Notes: generated by a model not told the origin, from the letters alone. A DNA stretch of 64,000 bases from Bacillota bacterium (GCA_011389985.1 JAABTH010000002.1:58599-122598); one strand, 5' to 3'. Numbered from the stretch's first letter, positions 25,455 through 35,309 are shown. Numbers and translations: made by a program.

Positions 25455-28114
25455 TCACTTTAACTGTTGATGGAGTTGAAATAAAGGCTGCACCGGGCAC
25501 CTCGATCCTACGGGCCGCTCTGGCCAATGGTATTTACATACCGCACCTGTGCGATCATCCCGATCTCACTTCGGTTGGAATATGCCGGGTCTGCCTGGTG
25601 GAAATCGAAGGACGTCGTCCTACGGTATCCTGTATGACACCGGTTGAGGAAGGTATGGTTGTTACCACTGCCAGTGAAGATCTTGATCAGACCCGCAAGG
25701 TAAATCTTGAGCTGCTGGTTTTAAACCACGACTACAATTGTCAGAGCTGTGACAAGAACAGCAAGTGCCAGCTGCAGGAGCTAACCCGTTATATCGGACT
25801 TGATGAAGAGCGAATCAAGGCGATGCGTAAGCCAATGCTTGACTCTCCCATTGATGATTCCAATCCATACTATATCCGAGACATGGATAAATGCGTGCTC
25901 TGCGGAATTTGTGTCCGTACCTGCGATGAAATTCAGGGGGACGGCTGCATCGATTTTGCTTACCGCGGGATTAAGACCAAGATTGCAGTACTCGGTGACA
26001 AACCGATTATTGATTCAACCTGTGTGACTTGTGGCGAATGTGTAGCACGCTGTCCTGTCGGAGCACTGGTACCCCGGAATGCCGTAGAACCGACATATGA
26101 AGTCGAAACAATATGCCCCTTCTGCGGCTGTGGTTGCGGAATGGTGGTTGGCGCGCGTGGTAATAAAATTGTAAGCTCAAGGGCTGTATCCGGCAGCCCT
26201 GCCAATAACGGCAGCCTTTGTGTTAAGGGGCGTTTTGGTTTAAGTTTTGTTAACCACCCCGATCGCCTCACCAAGCCGCTGATTCGCAAAGAAGGCGAGT
26301 TGGTTGAAGCAAGCTGGGAAGAGGCAATTTCGCTCATAGCCGACAAGTTTGGTCAGTATAAAGGCGATCAATATGCTACTATAGCTTCGGCCAAATGTAC
26401 TGTTGAAGATAACTATGTTATGCAAAAATTTACCCGTGCAGTGATGGAAACAAATAATATAGATCACTGCGCCCGTCTCTGACATGCTCCAACCGTGGCC
26501 GGTCTGGCCACAGCGCTTGGTAGTGGAGCGATGACGAATACTATCGCTGAAATAGGCGATTCGGCTTGTATCCTGGCAGCAGGTACCAGTACTACAGAAG
26601 CTCATCCAATTATAGGTTACCAGGTTAAGAAAGCAGTGCGGAATGGCGCAAAATTAATTGTTGTTAATCCTCAGGAAGTTCCGCTGACCCAGTTCGCCAC
26701 TCTGCATCTCCCCTTAAAACCGGGCACTGATGTAGTTCTATTAATGGGTATGGCAAAGGTAATAATCGATGAAGGTCTTCATGACCAGAACTATATAGAT
26801 GAACGCTGCGAGAACTTTGACAAGTTCAAAGAATCCCTGGAAGTATATACCCCGGAATTTGTAAGTGACACAACCGGTTTGCCATGGGAAGATGTGGTTG
26901 AAGCAGCAAGAATGTATGCTGAAAACGGCCCTGCTTCAATTCTTTACTGCATGGGTATTACCCAGCATTCACATGGTACTGATAATGTTCTTGCCGTAAG
27001 TAACCTGGCGCTGATCACCGGCAATCTTGGCCGTTTATCTGCAGGGGTTAACCCTCTTCGCGGTCAGAATAATGTCCAGGGTGCCTGCGATATGGGTTCA
27101 CTGCCGAATGTTTTCACCGGGTATCAAAAAGTTGAAAACGATGAAGCAAGGCAAAAGTTCGAAAAGGCATGGGGAGTATCGTTGAGTGGGAAGCCGGGCC
27201 TTACGCATACTGAAATTTTTGATGCCGCCTACAAGGGCGATATTAAGGCAATATACCTGATCGGCGAAAACCCGGTTCTAACAGAAGCAAACGCCGCTCA
27301 TTCGAACGAAGCGATGGATAAACTTGATTTCTTGGTTGTTCAGGATATCTTCCTTAACGAAACTGCCCAGAAAGCAGATGTAGTTCTGCCGGCAGTATCT
27401 TTTGCCGAAAAAAACGGCACCTCTGTTAATACAGAACGTCGTGTGCAGCGTGTTCGCCGTGTGATCGATCCCGTTGGAGAATCTAAGCCCGACTGGTGGA
27501 TTGTAAGCGCTATAGCAAATGAAATGGGTTATGAAGGGTTTGCCTATAACAGCGCTGAAGAAATCTTCAACGAGATGGCGAAGCTCACTCCAAGTTTTGC
27601 CGGTATCAATTACGAGAGGCTTGATCAGGGTAGCATTCAGTGGCCTTGCCCAAGTAAGGATCATCCCGGAACTCCAGTGCTGCATAAGGAGAAGTTTGCC
27701 ACCCCTTCGGGTAAGGCTAAGCTGGCTCCACTGGAATACAGGCCGTCTGAAGACTGTTGTGATTTTGATTTTCCGCTTATACTCACGACAGAGCGCAGTT
27801 TGTACCAGTTCCATAGCACTATGACCCGCTACTCGGAAGGGCTTGATGAACTAAGCGGCGGCGAGCAGATTCTGATTAACCCGGTCGATGCAGAAAAACT
27901 TGGCATAGCAGATGGCGATCTGGTTGAAGTTTCATCACGTCGCGGCAAGCTTAAAGTTAAGGCGACTATTACCAGGCGCAGCCAGCCCGGGGTGGCATCT
28001 TTAAGCTTCCATTTTGCTGAATGCCCTACAAATTTGCTGACCAGTTCAGCTCTTGACCCTGTGGCAAAGACTCCGGAAACAAAGGTCTGCGCTATCCGTA
28101 TCGACAAAGTATAA
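25442..28114 (+). CDS. fdhA: selenocysteine-containing formate dehydrogenase catalytic subunit
   Basis: One 890-aa selenoprotein is split by the ORF caller at an in-frame TGA (26480-26482), which encodes Sec347 in the conserved context CARL-U-HAPTV. The N-terminus is NuoG-like: [2Fe-2S] ligands in LCDHPDLTSVGICRVCLVE, a His/Cys-ligated cluster (CQSCDKNSKCQ), two [4Fe-4S] clusters (CVLCGICVRTC, CVTCGECVARCP). The molybdopterin domain then starts with CPFCGCGCGMVVG and ends with GLDELSGGEQILINP and ISFHFAE-like C-terminal sequence (SLSFHFAECPTN). It oxidises formate or reduces CO2. Start ATG 25442 has GAGGGGGA upstream. With NuoE and NuoF it resembles NAD(P)-linked, possibly bifurcating, formate dehydrogenases. 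Confidence 0.95.
26495..26511 (+). promoter_or_regulatory. bacterial SECIS element of fdhA
   Basis: Twelve bases after the UGA the mRNA forms a perfect 6-bp stem GTGGCC / GGCCAC closing the loop GGTCT. The GGUCU apical loop is the one found in E. coli fdhF SECIS elements recognised by SelB, and the distance is right for selenocysteine insertion. Confidence 0.9.
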
Positions 28115-28170
28115 TAACTCCTTATTTCCCTTCTGCCTTTAAAGGGTAGAGACGGATTGGAATAAAACAA

Positions 28171-28206
28171 TTAGCGGTTCCGGTTACGGAATCGCTAATC
28201 TTTTTA
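28171..28206 (+). terminator. Rho-independent terminator of the FDH operon
   Basis: The hairpin TTAGCGGTTCCG-GTTA-CGGAATCGCTAA (12-bp stem with one G-T pair) is followed by TCTTTTT, about 56 nt after the fdhA stop. Confidence 0.88.
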
Positions 28207-28240
28207 GGGTGTCTACGATTACTGATCATAAAAAGCATAC

Positions 28241-28271
28241 TTGATCGGTTAAAAAGCCTATATGATATAAT
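28241..28271 (+). promoter_or_regulatory. putative rhomboid promoter
   Basis: TTGATC (28241-28246) and TATAAT (28266-28271) with a 19-nt spacer lie about 50 nt before the rhomboid ATG. The spacer is longer than ideal. Confidence 0.4.
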
Positions 28272-28319
28272 AATGATTATTCCCGAATGATCCACCAGGA
28301 AGGCGGTAACAATTTATAA

Positions 28320-28997
28320 ATGTTTCCCCTGCGAGATACAATCACATATCATGGTGCGAAATTCGCCACCTTTGGTTTATTAATCTTAACCGGTTTGGCT
28401 TACCTATACCAGCTTTCCTTTGGTCTGGAATCTTTTTCAAATATATTTTATTCCTATGGTTTCATTCCCGATGCTTTCTTTCGGAATCCTGTTGGAGAAT
28501 TTTATACTATTATAACAAGCATGTTTATTCACGGATCTTTTGCCCATCTTCTCAGTAACCTTTGGTTTTTGTGGGTTTTTGGACCTGCAGTTGAAGGGCG
28601 ACTTGGTTTTTTGCGGTTTCTGCTTCTTTACCTGTTGTCCGGTGTGGCTGCTGCCTTTCTGCAGGGTTTTTCCTTGCCGGACAGCTTAACGCCAATGGTT
28701 GGAGCGTCAGGCGCTGTATCAGGAGTGCTTGGAGCGTACCTGGTTCTTTTCCCACGGGCGCGTGTTTTAACTGTAATACCGCCGCTGATATTCTTTTTCT
28801 TCTGGCTGCCTGCCCCGATCTATCTCGGTTATTGGATCATAATTCAATTTTCACAGGCTTTCTTTGATGTACCGGGTGTTGCCTGGTGGGCTCATATCGG
28901 CGGTTTTGCCCTTGGCCTGGCGCTGGTTTTATTGATGCGGCCGAAGCGTAATTACCGTGCAGATCCTTTTTGGGAGTGCTGGCGCGATTATTGTTGA
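28320..28997 (+). CDS. rhomboid-family intramembrane serine protease
   Basis: This 225-aa polytopic protein has the rhomboid core: HGSFAHLLSNLWFLWVFG (the HxxxxHxxxN helix), catalytic Ser in MVGASGAVSGVLGAY and catalytic His in WWAHIGGFALG. It cleaves transmembrane segments of membrane proteins within the bilayer. Six membrane helices are visible, with no extra soluble domain. The ribosome site GGAAGGCGG lies rather far (about 14 nt) from the ATG. It is followed by an SDH/ClpP-class membrane-linked protease gene 49 nt later, so the two may form a membrane proteolysis operon. Confidence 0.92.
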   Translation: MFPLRDTITYHGAKFATFGLLILTGLAYLYQLSFGLESFSNIFYSYGFIPDAFFRNPVGEFYTIITSMFIHGSFAHLLSNLWFLWVFGPAVEGRLGFLRFLLLYLLSGVAAAFLQGFSLPDSLTPMVGASGAVSGVLGAYLVLFPRARVLTVIPPLIFFFFWLPAPIYLGYWIIIQFSQAFFDVPGVAWWAHIGGFALGLALVLLMRPKRNYRADPFWECWRDYC

Positions 28998-29046
28998 TTT
29001 GGTTTCTACTAAATTAAGTGATTGAAATGAACAGGAGGCTTCAATA

Positions 29047-29880
29047 ATGGAAAACCTATCGCAGTTTTTCTGGATTTTTATAATAATAACAGCCCTTACC
29101 CCCTACCTTCAGCAACAGTTGCTTCGTGCCAGCCGTGCCCGTAAAATGGCAGAACTTGAACGTAAGCGTGGCAGTCGGGTTATTACATTAATTCACCGTC
29201 AGGAAGCTGTTGCTCTGTTAGGGATACCGCTAACACGATTCATTAACATTGAAGACTCCGAACAGGTTTTAACAGCTATTCGTCTTACCTGTAAAGAATG
29301 TGCCATTGATTTAATTATCCATACACCCGGTGGCCTGGTCCTTGCATCCGAGCAGATAGCCGAGGCGCTGTTGCGTCACCCGGGCAAGGTAACTGTTTTT
29401 GTGCCGCATTATGCGATGTCCGGAGGGACCTTAATTGCCATGGCTGCTGATGAACTGGTTATGGATCAAAATGCTGTGCTCGGCCCGCTTGACCCGCAGC
29501 TTGGCCAGTACCCTGCCACATCAATCCTTAAAGTGCTCGATACCAAACCGATCAAAGAAATTGATGATCAAACCATCATATTGGCTGATGTTGCATCCAA
29601 AGCGCTCAACCAGATTAAAATAACCGTGAAGAACCTATTGGAAAAACATATGGATGAAGAAAAAGCCCATGAAACTGCTGAGCTTCTCACCCAGGGAACA
29701 TGGACCCATGATTACCCCATTGATGTTGACCAGATTGCTTCTATGGGGATTAATGTGAATACTGATATGCCCGGAGAAATATACAGCCTGATGAGTATGT
29801 ACCCGCAGCCGCGAACATCCCGGCCCAGCGTCGAGTACAGCCCCGGACCGGTTTACCCCACCACCCCGAAAGACAAATAA
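29047..29880 (+). CDS. SDH-family (ClpP-class) serine protease
   Basis: This 277-aa protein has an N-terminal membrane anchor (FFWIFIIITALTPYL) and a ClpP/crotonase-fold domain of the serine dehydrogenase proteinase (SDH_sah) family. Motifs are IDLIIHTPGGLVLAS (oxyanion region), HYAMSGGTLIAMAADELVM (nucleophile Ser in SGG) and AVLGPLDPQLGQYPA. Related to signal peptide peptidase SppA-type enzymes, it probably degrades membrane-derived peptides. The ATG has AACAGGAGG upstream. It lies 35 nt before the GNAT-nitrilase fusion and is likely cotranscribed with it. Confidence 0.88.
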   Translation: MENLSQFFWIFIIITALTPYLQQQLLRASRARKMAELERKRGSRVITLIHRQEAVALLGIPLTRFINIEDSEQVLTAIRLTCKECAIDLIIHTPGGLVLASEQIAEALLRHPGKVTVFVPHYAMSGGTLIAMAADELVMDQNAVLGPLDPQLGQYPATSILKVLDTKPIKEIDDQTIILADVASKALNQIKITVKNLLEKHMDEEKAHETAELLTQGTWTHDYPIDVDQIASMGINVNTDMPGEIYSLMSMYPQPRTSRPSVEYSPGPVYPTTPKDK

Positions 29881-29915
29881 ACCTTGACAATAAGAAGTTG
29901 CAGGAGGTTGAGCCA

Positions 29916-31454
29916 TTGTCTGATCAAATTGATCTTTCAAAAATTGAAAAGAAAATTATCATTCGGCGGGTTGAGGAAAAAGACATTGACGCTATTGTCG
30001 ATTTAACCAAAACCTGTTTTCCCAACATGGATCCCTGGACGAGAGAGCATCTTGAAAGCCATATTAAAATATTTCCCGAAGGGCAGTTCTGTGTTGAATA
30101 TGATGGCAAAATAATTGGCGCTTCTTCAAGCCTGATTGTAGATTTTAACGAGTATGAAGACCGTCATACTTTTGACGAGATCACCGACGACGGTTATATC
30201 ACCAACCATGATCCTGAAGGTAAACACCTTTACGGAATCTCCATTATGGTTCATCCTGATTTTCGCCGCCTGCATATTGGCACCCGTATTTATGAAGCCC
30301 GTAAAGAATTATGCCAGCGTCTTAACTTGAAAAGCTTTCTGGTCGGCGGGCGTATTCCCCATTACCATAAATATGCCGACAAAATGTCAGCGACTGAGTA
30401 TGTGCAGGACGTAATTCAGCAGAAAATATATGATCCTGTCTTAAGCTTTCAACTGCTGAATGATTTTAAGCTCAAATGGGTTAATCCTCACTACCTCAGT
30501 GACGATAAAGCCTCACTAAGTTATGCAGTTCTGCTTGAGTGGAGCAATGTGGATTACCTGCCCAAATCGAAAAGGCTCTACCTGCGCGCTTTCCCCGTGC
30601 GTATCTGCGCCGTGCAGTACATGCTGAAAAAGATTAATTCATTCGAAGAATTTGCTTCCCAGTGTGAGTACTATGTCGATGTTGCTGCCCTGGACGAATC
30701 TGATTTTGTTGTTTTTCCGGAGACATTTACGATTCAGCTTTTATCATTTCTCGATGAAACAATGCCAAGCCGCCAGGTGCGCCGCTTGGCCAAATTTACT
30801 GAACAGTATATAGAGCTTTTTAGTATGCTGGCTGTCAAGCATAATGTTAACATCATTGCCGGCTCGCATTTTGTTGAGGAAGAAGAGCTCATATACAATG
30901 TGAGCTATCTTTTTCAGCGCGACGGCTCAATAGACCGTCAATACAAACTGCACATTACGCCTGATGAAAAGCAGTGGTGGGCTATCCAGCCCGGCAAGGA
31001 ATTACAAATATTCAACACTGATTGTGGTAAAATAGCGATTCTTATCTGTTACGACATCCAGTTTCCGGAATTGTCCCGCCTTGCTGTAGAGCGAGGCGCC
31101 CGGATGATATTTACACCCTTTTGTACCGATGATCGTCAGGGCTACCTGCGTGTACGCTACTGTGCCCAGGCCCGGGCTGTCGAAAACCAGATATATACAA
31201 CTATAGCCGGCACGGTTGGTAACCTTACTCACGTACCCCGCACAGATACCATGTATGCTCAGTCGGGTATCTTTTCGCCTTCAGACTTTCCTTTTCCCCG
31301 TGATGGCATTGTCGGTGAGTGTAGTTCTAATGTGGAGACAATTGTTATCGGTGAAGTTGATCTGGAAATTCTCCGTCGTGCCCGCAGCACAGGTACTGTA
31401 ACACATTTAAAAGATCGCCGTAAAGATCTTTACAAGATTATAGGAAATCAGTAG
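29916..31454 (+). CDS. GNAT acetyltransferase - carbon-nitrogen hydrolase fusion
   Basis: This two-domain protein has an N-terminal GNAT domain (IIIRRVEEKDIDAIVDL; acetyl-CoA loop region HPDFRRLHIGTRIYEAR, residues ~10-200) and a C-terminal nitrilase domain (~225-510). The Glu-Lys-Cys triad is visible in VVFPETFTIQ, QYKLHITPDE and LICYDIQFPELS. The fusion is a known uncharacterised family. The nitrilase part may hydrolyse an amide formed or used by the GNAT part. The track start at 29898 (TTG) is less likely than TTG 29916, which has CAGGAGG nine bases upstream; this gives 512 aa. Confidence 0.9.
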   Translation: MSDQIDLSKIEKKIIIRRVEEKDIDAIVDLTKTCFPNMDPWTREHLESHIKIFPEGQFCVEYDGKIIGASSSLIVDFNEYEDRHTFDEITDDGYITNHDPEGKHLYGISIMVHPDFRRLHIGTRIYEARKELCQRLNLKSFLVGGRIPHYHKYADKMSATEYVQDVIQQKIYDPVLSFQLLNDFKLKWVNPHYLSDDKASLSYAVLLEWSNVDYLPKSKRLYLRAFPVRICAVQYMLKKINSFEEFASQCEYYVDVAALDESDFVVFPETFTIQLLSFLDETMPSRQVRRLAKFTEQYIELFSMLAVKHNVNIIAGSHFVEEEELIYNVSYLFQRDGSIDRQYKLHITPDEKQWWAIQPGKELQIFNTDCGKIAILICYDIQFPELSRLAVERGARMIFTPFCTDDRQGYLRVRYCAQARAVENQIYTTIAGTVGNLTHVPRTDTMYAQSGIFSPSDFPFPRDGIVGECSSNVETIVIGEVDLEILRRARSTGTVTHLKDRRKDLYKIIGNQ

Positions 31455-31461
31455 TTGGCTC

Positions 31462-32829
31462 TTATTTACTCTCAGTATTTTTAAAATCGGGCACGGGTAG
31501 CGTTATATTAATACGGGCGCCGCCTCCGGGTCTGTTTTCGGCACTGATAGAACCACCATGTTTTTCTGCTATTGCCCGGGAAATGGCCAGTCCGAGTCCG
31601 CTTCCCTCTTTATCACTGCTGTAGAAGGGATCAAATATTTTCTTTTCATCGCCCGGTTTAAAACCGGGGCCATCATCATCGATTGTGATATCGCCATTTG
31701 AGATAGTGATTTCAACCATGCTTTGAGAGTGTCGCAGGGCATTACCGAGTGTATTAATCATAAGACGGTGTATTTTTTCTGGATCTCCTAAAATATAATT
31801 GTTCTCACCCGAAACTTTAACAACAATTTTCAATTCTTTTTCAAGAGTAAGGCTGTGCACCGCATTAACAGCCTCTTCAATTGCTTTTTCTAAATTAAGC
31901 TGCCCCGGGTTATAATCTTCATTTGGTTTTTCCATTTTAGAAATGTAAATCAGCTGTTCAACCAGCGCCTTCATGCGTTGTGATTCTTTAATTATTATTG
32001 AAAGGCTTTGTTCAACTTCATCAGGTGGAATTACTTCGTCTTTTATTGCTTCGGCGTAGCCTTGGATAGACATCAGCGGAGTTTTCAGTTCATGTGAAGC
32101 TTTTTGAAAAAAATCTTTCTGAGAGAGGTCGTAAGCTGCCAGCCTGTCTGACATTTCGTTAAAGGCATCGGCCAGTTCTTCGAGTTCATCGCCAGTATTT
32201 ATTTCCAGTTTACCACCAAAACGTCTTCCGGCTAATTCAAGCGCTCTTGTTTTTAACTGGCGCATCGGTCGGACTACAACTCTAGTCGCCAGGACTCCTG
32301 CAATGAGTGAAACGGCAACTCCGGCAATAAGGGCAAGGGCCAATATCCCTAAAATAGCTTGATTAAGCTGGGTTAGCAGATCGGGTCTTGTGTAAAGAAC
32401 AAGGGTTGCTCCGGTGGCTTCACCATCAATAGCAATCGGATAAGCTACCGCAACTCGTTCACTTGTAACAAGTTTGCCGTTTGTATCGGAATTAAAAGCC
32501 AGGTTCATAAAAGCATCGTCACCCACAGCGATTCCGGCAGGGTATATTTCCTGTTCACTGCTGTCCATGACAATACCGTTATCCTGAAGAATTAAATAAT
32601 CTGCGTAAGCAATTCGGTTAGCCAAACTAAAAAAAGCGCCGCGTAAGTGCCACCCGCCCTGCATTTTCTGCTGGGTAGCAGAAGCAGAGAGTGTTTCAGC
32701 CACACGATGAAGGTTGGCGATAGTATCGTTGATCAGGTATTGGCGCACAGTCAGGCTGAAGGCAAGGGTTAAAACCACGAAAGATACGAGAAGAACAGCC
32801 AGGTATCCTAAAAATATTCTTTTAAACAT
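31462..32829 (-). CDS. sensor histidine kinase
   Basis: This membrane histidine kinase has 455 aa: TM1 (residues ~5-28), an extracytoplasmic sensor region of about 130 residues, TM2 (LGILALALIAGVAVSLIAG), HAMP, HisKA with the phospho-His box ASHELKTPLMSIQGYAEAI, and HATPase_c with N box (NTLGNALRHS), G1 (DDDGPGF) and G2 (GSGLGLAIS). It phosphorylates the response regulator encoded just upstream, whose 3' end it overlaps by 8 nt. The signal is unknown. A small Spy-like envelope protein gene upstream of the pair hints at envelope stress. Confidence 0.94.
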   Translation of the reverse strand: MFKRIFLGYLAVLLVSFVVLTLAFSLTVRQYLINDTIANLHRVAETLSASATQQKMQGGWHLRGAFFSLANRIAYADYLILQDNGIVMDSSEQEIYPAGIAVGDDAFMNLAFNSDTNGKLVTSERVAVAYPIAIDGEATGATLVLYTRPDLLTQLNQAILGILALALIAGVAVSLIAGVLATRVVVRPMRQLKTRALELAGRRFGGKLEINTGDELEELADAFNEMSDRLAAYDLSQKDFFQKASHELKTPLMSIQGYAEAIKDEVIPPDEVEQSLSIIIKESQRMKALVEQLIYISKMEKPNEDYNPGQLNLEKAIEEAVNAVHSLTLEKELKIVVKVSGENNYILGDPEKIHRLMINTLGNALRHSQSMVEITISNGDITIDDDGPGFKPGDEKKIFDPFYSSDKEGSGLGLAISRAIAEKHGGSISAENRPGGGARINITLPVPDFKNTESK

Positions 32830-33496
32830 CCAACCTGTACCCGTAGCCCCGAATAGTGGACAAGTCCGGCGAGGCTTCTTTCTCGCGCAGTTTTTTACGT
32901 ATTCTTTTTACTGTGTCATCAACTGCTCTTTCATCGCCTTCGTAGTTGTACCCCCAGATTTTTTCCAATAAAAGCTGACGGCTAAACGATCGTCCTGCCT
33001 CGGCTGCAAGTAGGGCGAAGAGATCGAATTCTTTCGTAGTCAAATTAGTTTCTTCTCCACTTACTGTAACCTTTCTTTGATCGGGATAAATAGCTGTATT
33101 GCCAAAATTAATTATCCTGGAAGCTCCTTCTGCAGGCTGCATTCTTTTAAAAATATTATTAACCCTGATAACCAGTTCACGTGGGCTGAAAGGTTTGGCG
33201 AGGTAATCGTCGGCGCCAAGTTCCAGGCCGAGAATTCGATCGAATTCTTCTCCACGTGCCGATACAAAAATTACCGGTGTTTCAAATTTATTCTTGATAT
33301 TGCGGCACAGGGTCAATCCGTCAGATCCCGGAAGCATAATATCAAGAATAAACATATCCGGAACTTCTGAAACAAGAGCGTTTTCAAGCTCCTCGGCATT
33401 CGCAAATGTTTTTATTTTGTAGCTCTCTTTTTCAAGATAACGTCTGATCAGTTCGCGAATATTCACTTCGTCATCGACAACCCAGATCGTATGCAT
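32822..33496 (-). CDS. OmpR-family response regulator
   Basis: This 224-aa protein has a receiver domain (DDEVN acidic pocket, phospho-Asp in MFILDIMLPGSDG, Lys in DDYLAKPFSPREL) and a C-terminal winged-helix Trans_reg_C domain (TTKEFDLFALLAAEAGRSFSR, VDDTVKRIRKKL). It is the DNA-binding partner of the downstream kinase, with translation coupled by an 8-nt overlap. The ATG has AAAAAAGGAGC upstream. Targets are unknown; the neighbouring Spy-like gene is a candidate. Confidence 0.95.
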   Translation of the reverse strand: MHTIWVVDDEVNIRELIRRYLEKESYKIKTFANAEELENALVSEVPDMFILDIMLPGSDGLTLCRNIKNKFETPVIFVSARGEEFDRILGLELGADDYLAKPFSPRELVIRVNNIFKRMQPAEGASRIINFGNTAIYPDQRKVTVSGEETNLTTKEFDLFALLAAEAGRSFSRQLLLEKIWGYNYEGDERAVDDTVKRIRKKLREKEASPDLSTIRGYGYRLDV

Positions 33497-33633
33497 GCAA
33501 AAAGCTCCTTTTTTGGTAGGGCTTAAAAATCTAATATATTTATCAATTATATAATATCATACAGTAAAAATTTTGCTCATACTTTGCTTATGACAGGTTG
33601 GTATTGTAATCACATCGTAAATGTAGGTATAAA

Positions 33634-33678
33634 TACTAAATCCGGCACATGGTATGGTGCTGTGTGCCGGATTTAGTA
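33634..33678. terminator. long perfect hairpin, probable terminator
   Basis: A perfect 16-bp inverted repeat, TACTAAATCCGGCACA / TGTGCCGGATTTAGTA, with a 13-nt loop lies 16 nt past the stop of the Spy-like gene on the minus strand. It has no T tract, so it may be a terminator, an mRNA-stabilising hairpin or a repeat. Confidence 0.55.
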
Positions 33679-33694
33679 CCTAAATATTCTGCTG

Positions 33695-34087
33695 TTAGCG
33701 GTTAAAGCCGCCGCTACCTTTTTCCCAGCCGTTATTGCGCATACCTCTTCCACCGTTTTGAAAGCGTTCAGCAAATTCCGGCGCTATTTCGATGATGCTA
33801 TTGCGTTTTTCTTCCATGAGCTGAAATCTTTCTTGTTTCGCATTTTCAAAAGCTTCATTGTCACCACTTTCTCTCGCTTTTACAATCTTTTCCCTGACTT
33901 CACCCATTCTATTGCGGAAAGTCTCCATAATTCTTTCGAATTCAGTTTGTTGTTCAGGAGTTAGGTTCTCCTGTATACAATTGTCGCTTCTTCCCTGGCC
34001 GAATCCGCCTCCAAAAGCGAAAGCGCTTGTAGATAGGATCAGGAGCGACAGAGTTACAACTGCCAGTGTAAATATTGTCTTTTTCAT
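33695..34087 (-). CDS. Spy/CpxP-like secreted protein
   Basis: This 130-aa protein has a clear signal peptide (MKKTIFTLAVVTLSLLILS... ending AFA). The helical mature part carries an LTPEQQTEF motif like the LTxxQ motif of Spy/CpxP envelope chaperones, and the ends are Gly-rich. The track start at 34126 is replaced by ATG 34087, which has AAAAGGAGG seven bases upstream. It lies upstream of the two-component system on the same strand, although with a hairpin between. Family membership is suggested rather than proven, as it could also be a generic coiled secreted protein. Confidence 0.72.
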   Translation of the reverse strand: MKKTIFTLAVVTLSLLILSTSAFAFGGGFGQGRSDNCIQENLTPEQQTEFERIMETFRNRMGEVREKIVKARESGDNEAFENAKQERFQLMEEKRNSIIEIAPEFAERFQNGGRGMRNNGWEKGSGGFNR

Positions 34088-34246
34088 TTCTTTTCCTCCT
34101 TTTAAAGCGGTTATTTGGTCTTGCATTATCAGTATACGGTAGAGTTAAGGTAGCTTAGTGGCATAAGTTTTAAGATTTAATAAAGATTTCAGGTTTATTT
34201 GCCCTGGAATTGTTATCTGCAGGATGAATTAATCGGTTTTATACAC

Positions 34247-34275
34247 TTGATTACCATCTGTTTTGAGTCTATAAT
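34247..34275 (+). promoter_or_regulatory. promoter of ZIP transporter gene
   Basis: TTGATT (34247-34252), a 17-nt spacer and TATAAT (34270-34275) match the sigma-70/SigA consensus closely, 37 nt before the ZIP start codon. Confidence 0.7.
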
Positions 34276-34311
34276 AAACAATTGTCAGGATTTAAATTTG
34301 GAGGATTTCTT

Positions 34312-35052
34312 TTGAACGAAGTACTAATGATAACGCTCATCGGTTTGGGTGCAGGGGTGATCGGAACAGGTTCAGGAACGCTCATTGCTTTTTTTGTCAG
34401 GCATCCCGGTAAGATTCTTATGAGTTTTATATTAGGTTTTGCCGGCGGTATTATGATGGCCATAGTATTAATTGATCTTATGCCGGAAGCAATAGATGCC
34501 GGTAATTTCATCAGCGCATTTACCGGTTTAATGATCGGTGTTGTTTTTATTCTATTCCTTGATTTGAAGATGCCTCACTTTCATTTTTTCGAAACCACTG
34601 AAGATCTGGCACGTTTTATTCGAACAGGTACAATTCTTGGTCTTGGTATAGCCATGCATAATTTGCCTGAAGGTATAGCAATTGGGGCAAGTTACGTAGC
34701 GTCGCCTGCACTTGGTTTTACCCTGGCCCTGACCATATCTTTACACAATATACCCGAAGGAATTGCCATGGCCTGTCCGCTGTGTGCTGGTGGTATGCGT
34801 ATGCGCTGGATTCTGCTCTATACAGCCATGGCCGGGTTGCCTATGGGGCTTGGCGCTTTTGTCGGGGCAAGCCTCGGCTTTATATCGCCATTTGTGCTTT
34901 CCCTGGCGCTAGGATTTGCAGCAGGAGCCATGTTGTATATTATATTTGGTGAACTTATTCCAGGTGCTCAGAAAGCGGGTAACGGCCATGCAGGAACCTT
35001 TGGCGCTGTTTTCGGCACCATTGCCGGTATTCTGCTTCTTTCGGTCATCTGA
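34312..35052 (+). CDS. ZIP-family metal transporter
   Basis: This 246-aa protein with about eight membrane helices moves Zn2+, Fe2+ or similar divalent metals into the cytoplasm. The two metal-binding helices are MHNLPEGIAIGAS and LHNIPEGIAMACP, the ZIP signature. The track start TTG 34282 is before the ribosome site; TTTGGAGG at 34298-34305 points to TTG 34312 (MNEVLMITLIGLG). It is monocistronic under a good promoter. Metal specificity cannot be read from sequence. Confidence 0.92.
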   Translation: MNEVLMITLIGLGAGVIGTGSGTLIAFFVRHPGKILMSFILGFAGGIMMAIVLIDLMPEAIDAGNFISAFTGLMIGVVFILFLDLKMPHFHFFETTEDLARFIRTGTILGLGIAMHNLPEGIAIGASYVASPALGFTLALTISLHNIPEGIAMACPLCAGGMRMRWILLYTAMAGLPMGLGAFVGASLGFISPFVLSLALGFAAGAMLYIIFGELIPGAQKAGNGHAGTFGAVFGTIAGILLLSVI

Positions 35053-35309
35053 TTTTAAAAATTGCTTACTAGGCTCATTTACTCTTGGTTTAATCTCTCT
35101 TATTCTTCTTGCTTTCACCTTCTGATATTAATGCAATTGATAATGCCCCCCCTGTTGGTTAAAACTATTAATAACGAAAAAATTTGTTTAAAGCCCTGGC
35201 CTGGTTATTAAACTATTGTCTGGTGTCTGGCTATTTAATGATGTGATCAACTATGGTATAATATCTTTACTATAGTAAATATAGGAAATATATTTGGAGT
35301 TGATTTAAG

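Noticed and set aside
26480-26482. Nonsense mutation breaking the formate dehydrogenase gene
   Set aside because: The TGA is at the conserved Sec position and followed by a canonical SECIS loop, so it is recoding, not decay.
27278-27814. 178-aa minus-strand ORF within fdhA
   Set aside because: Antisense shadow of conserved formate dehydrogenase sequence.
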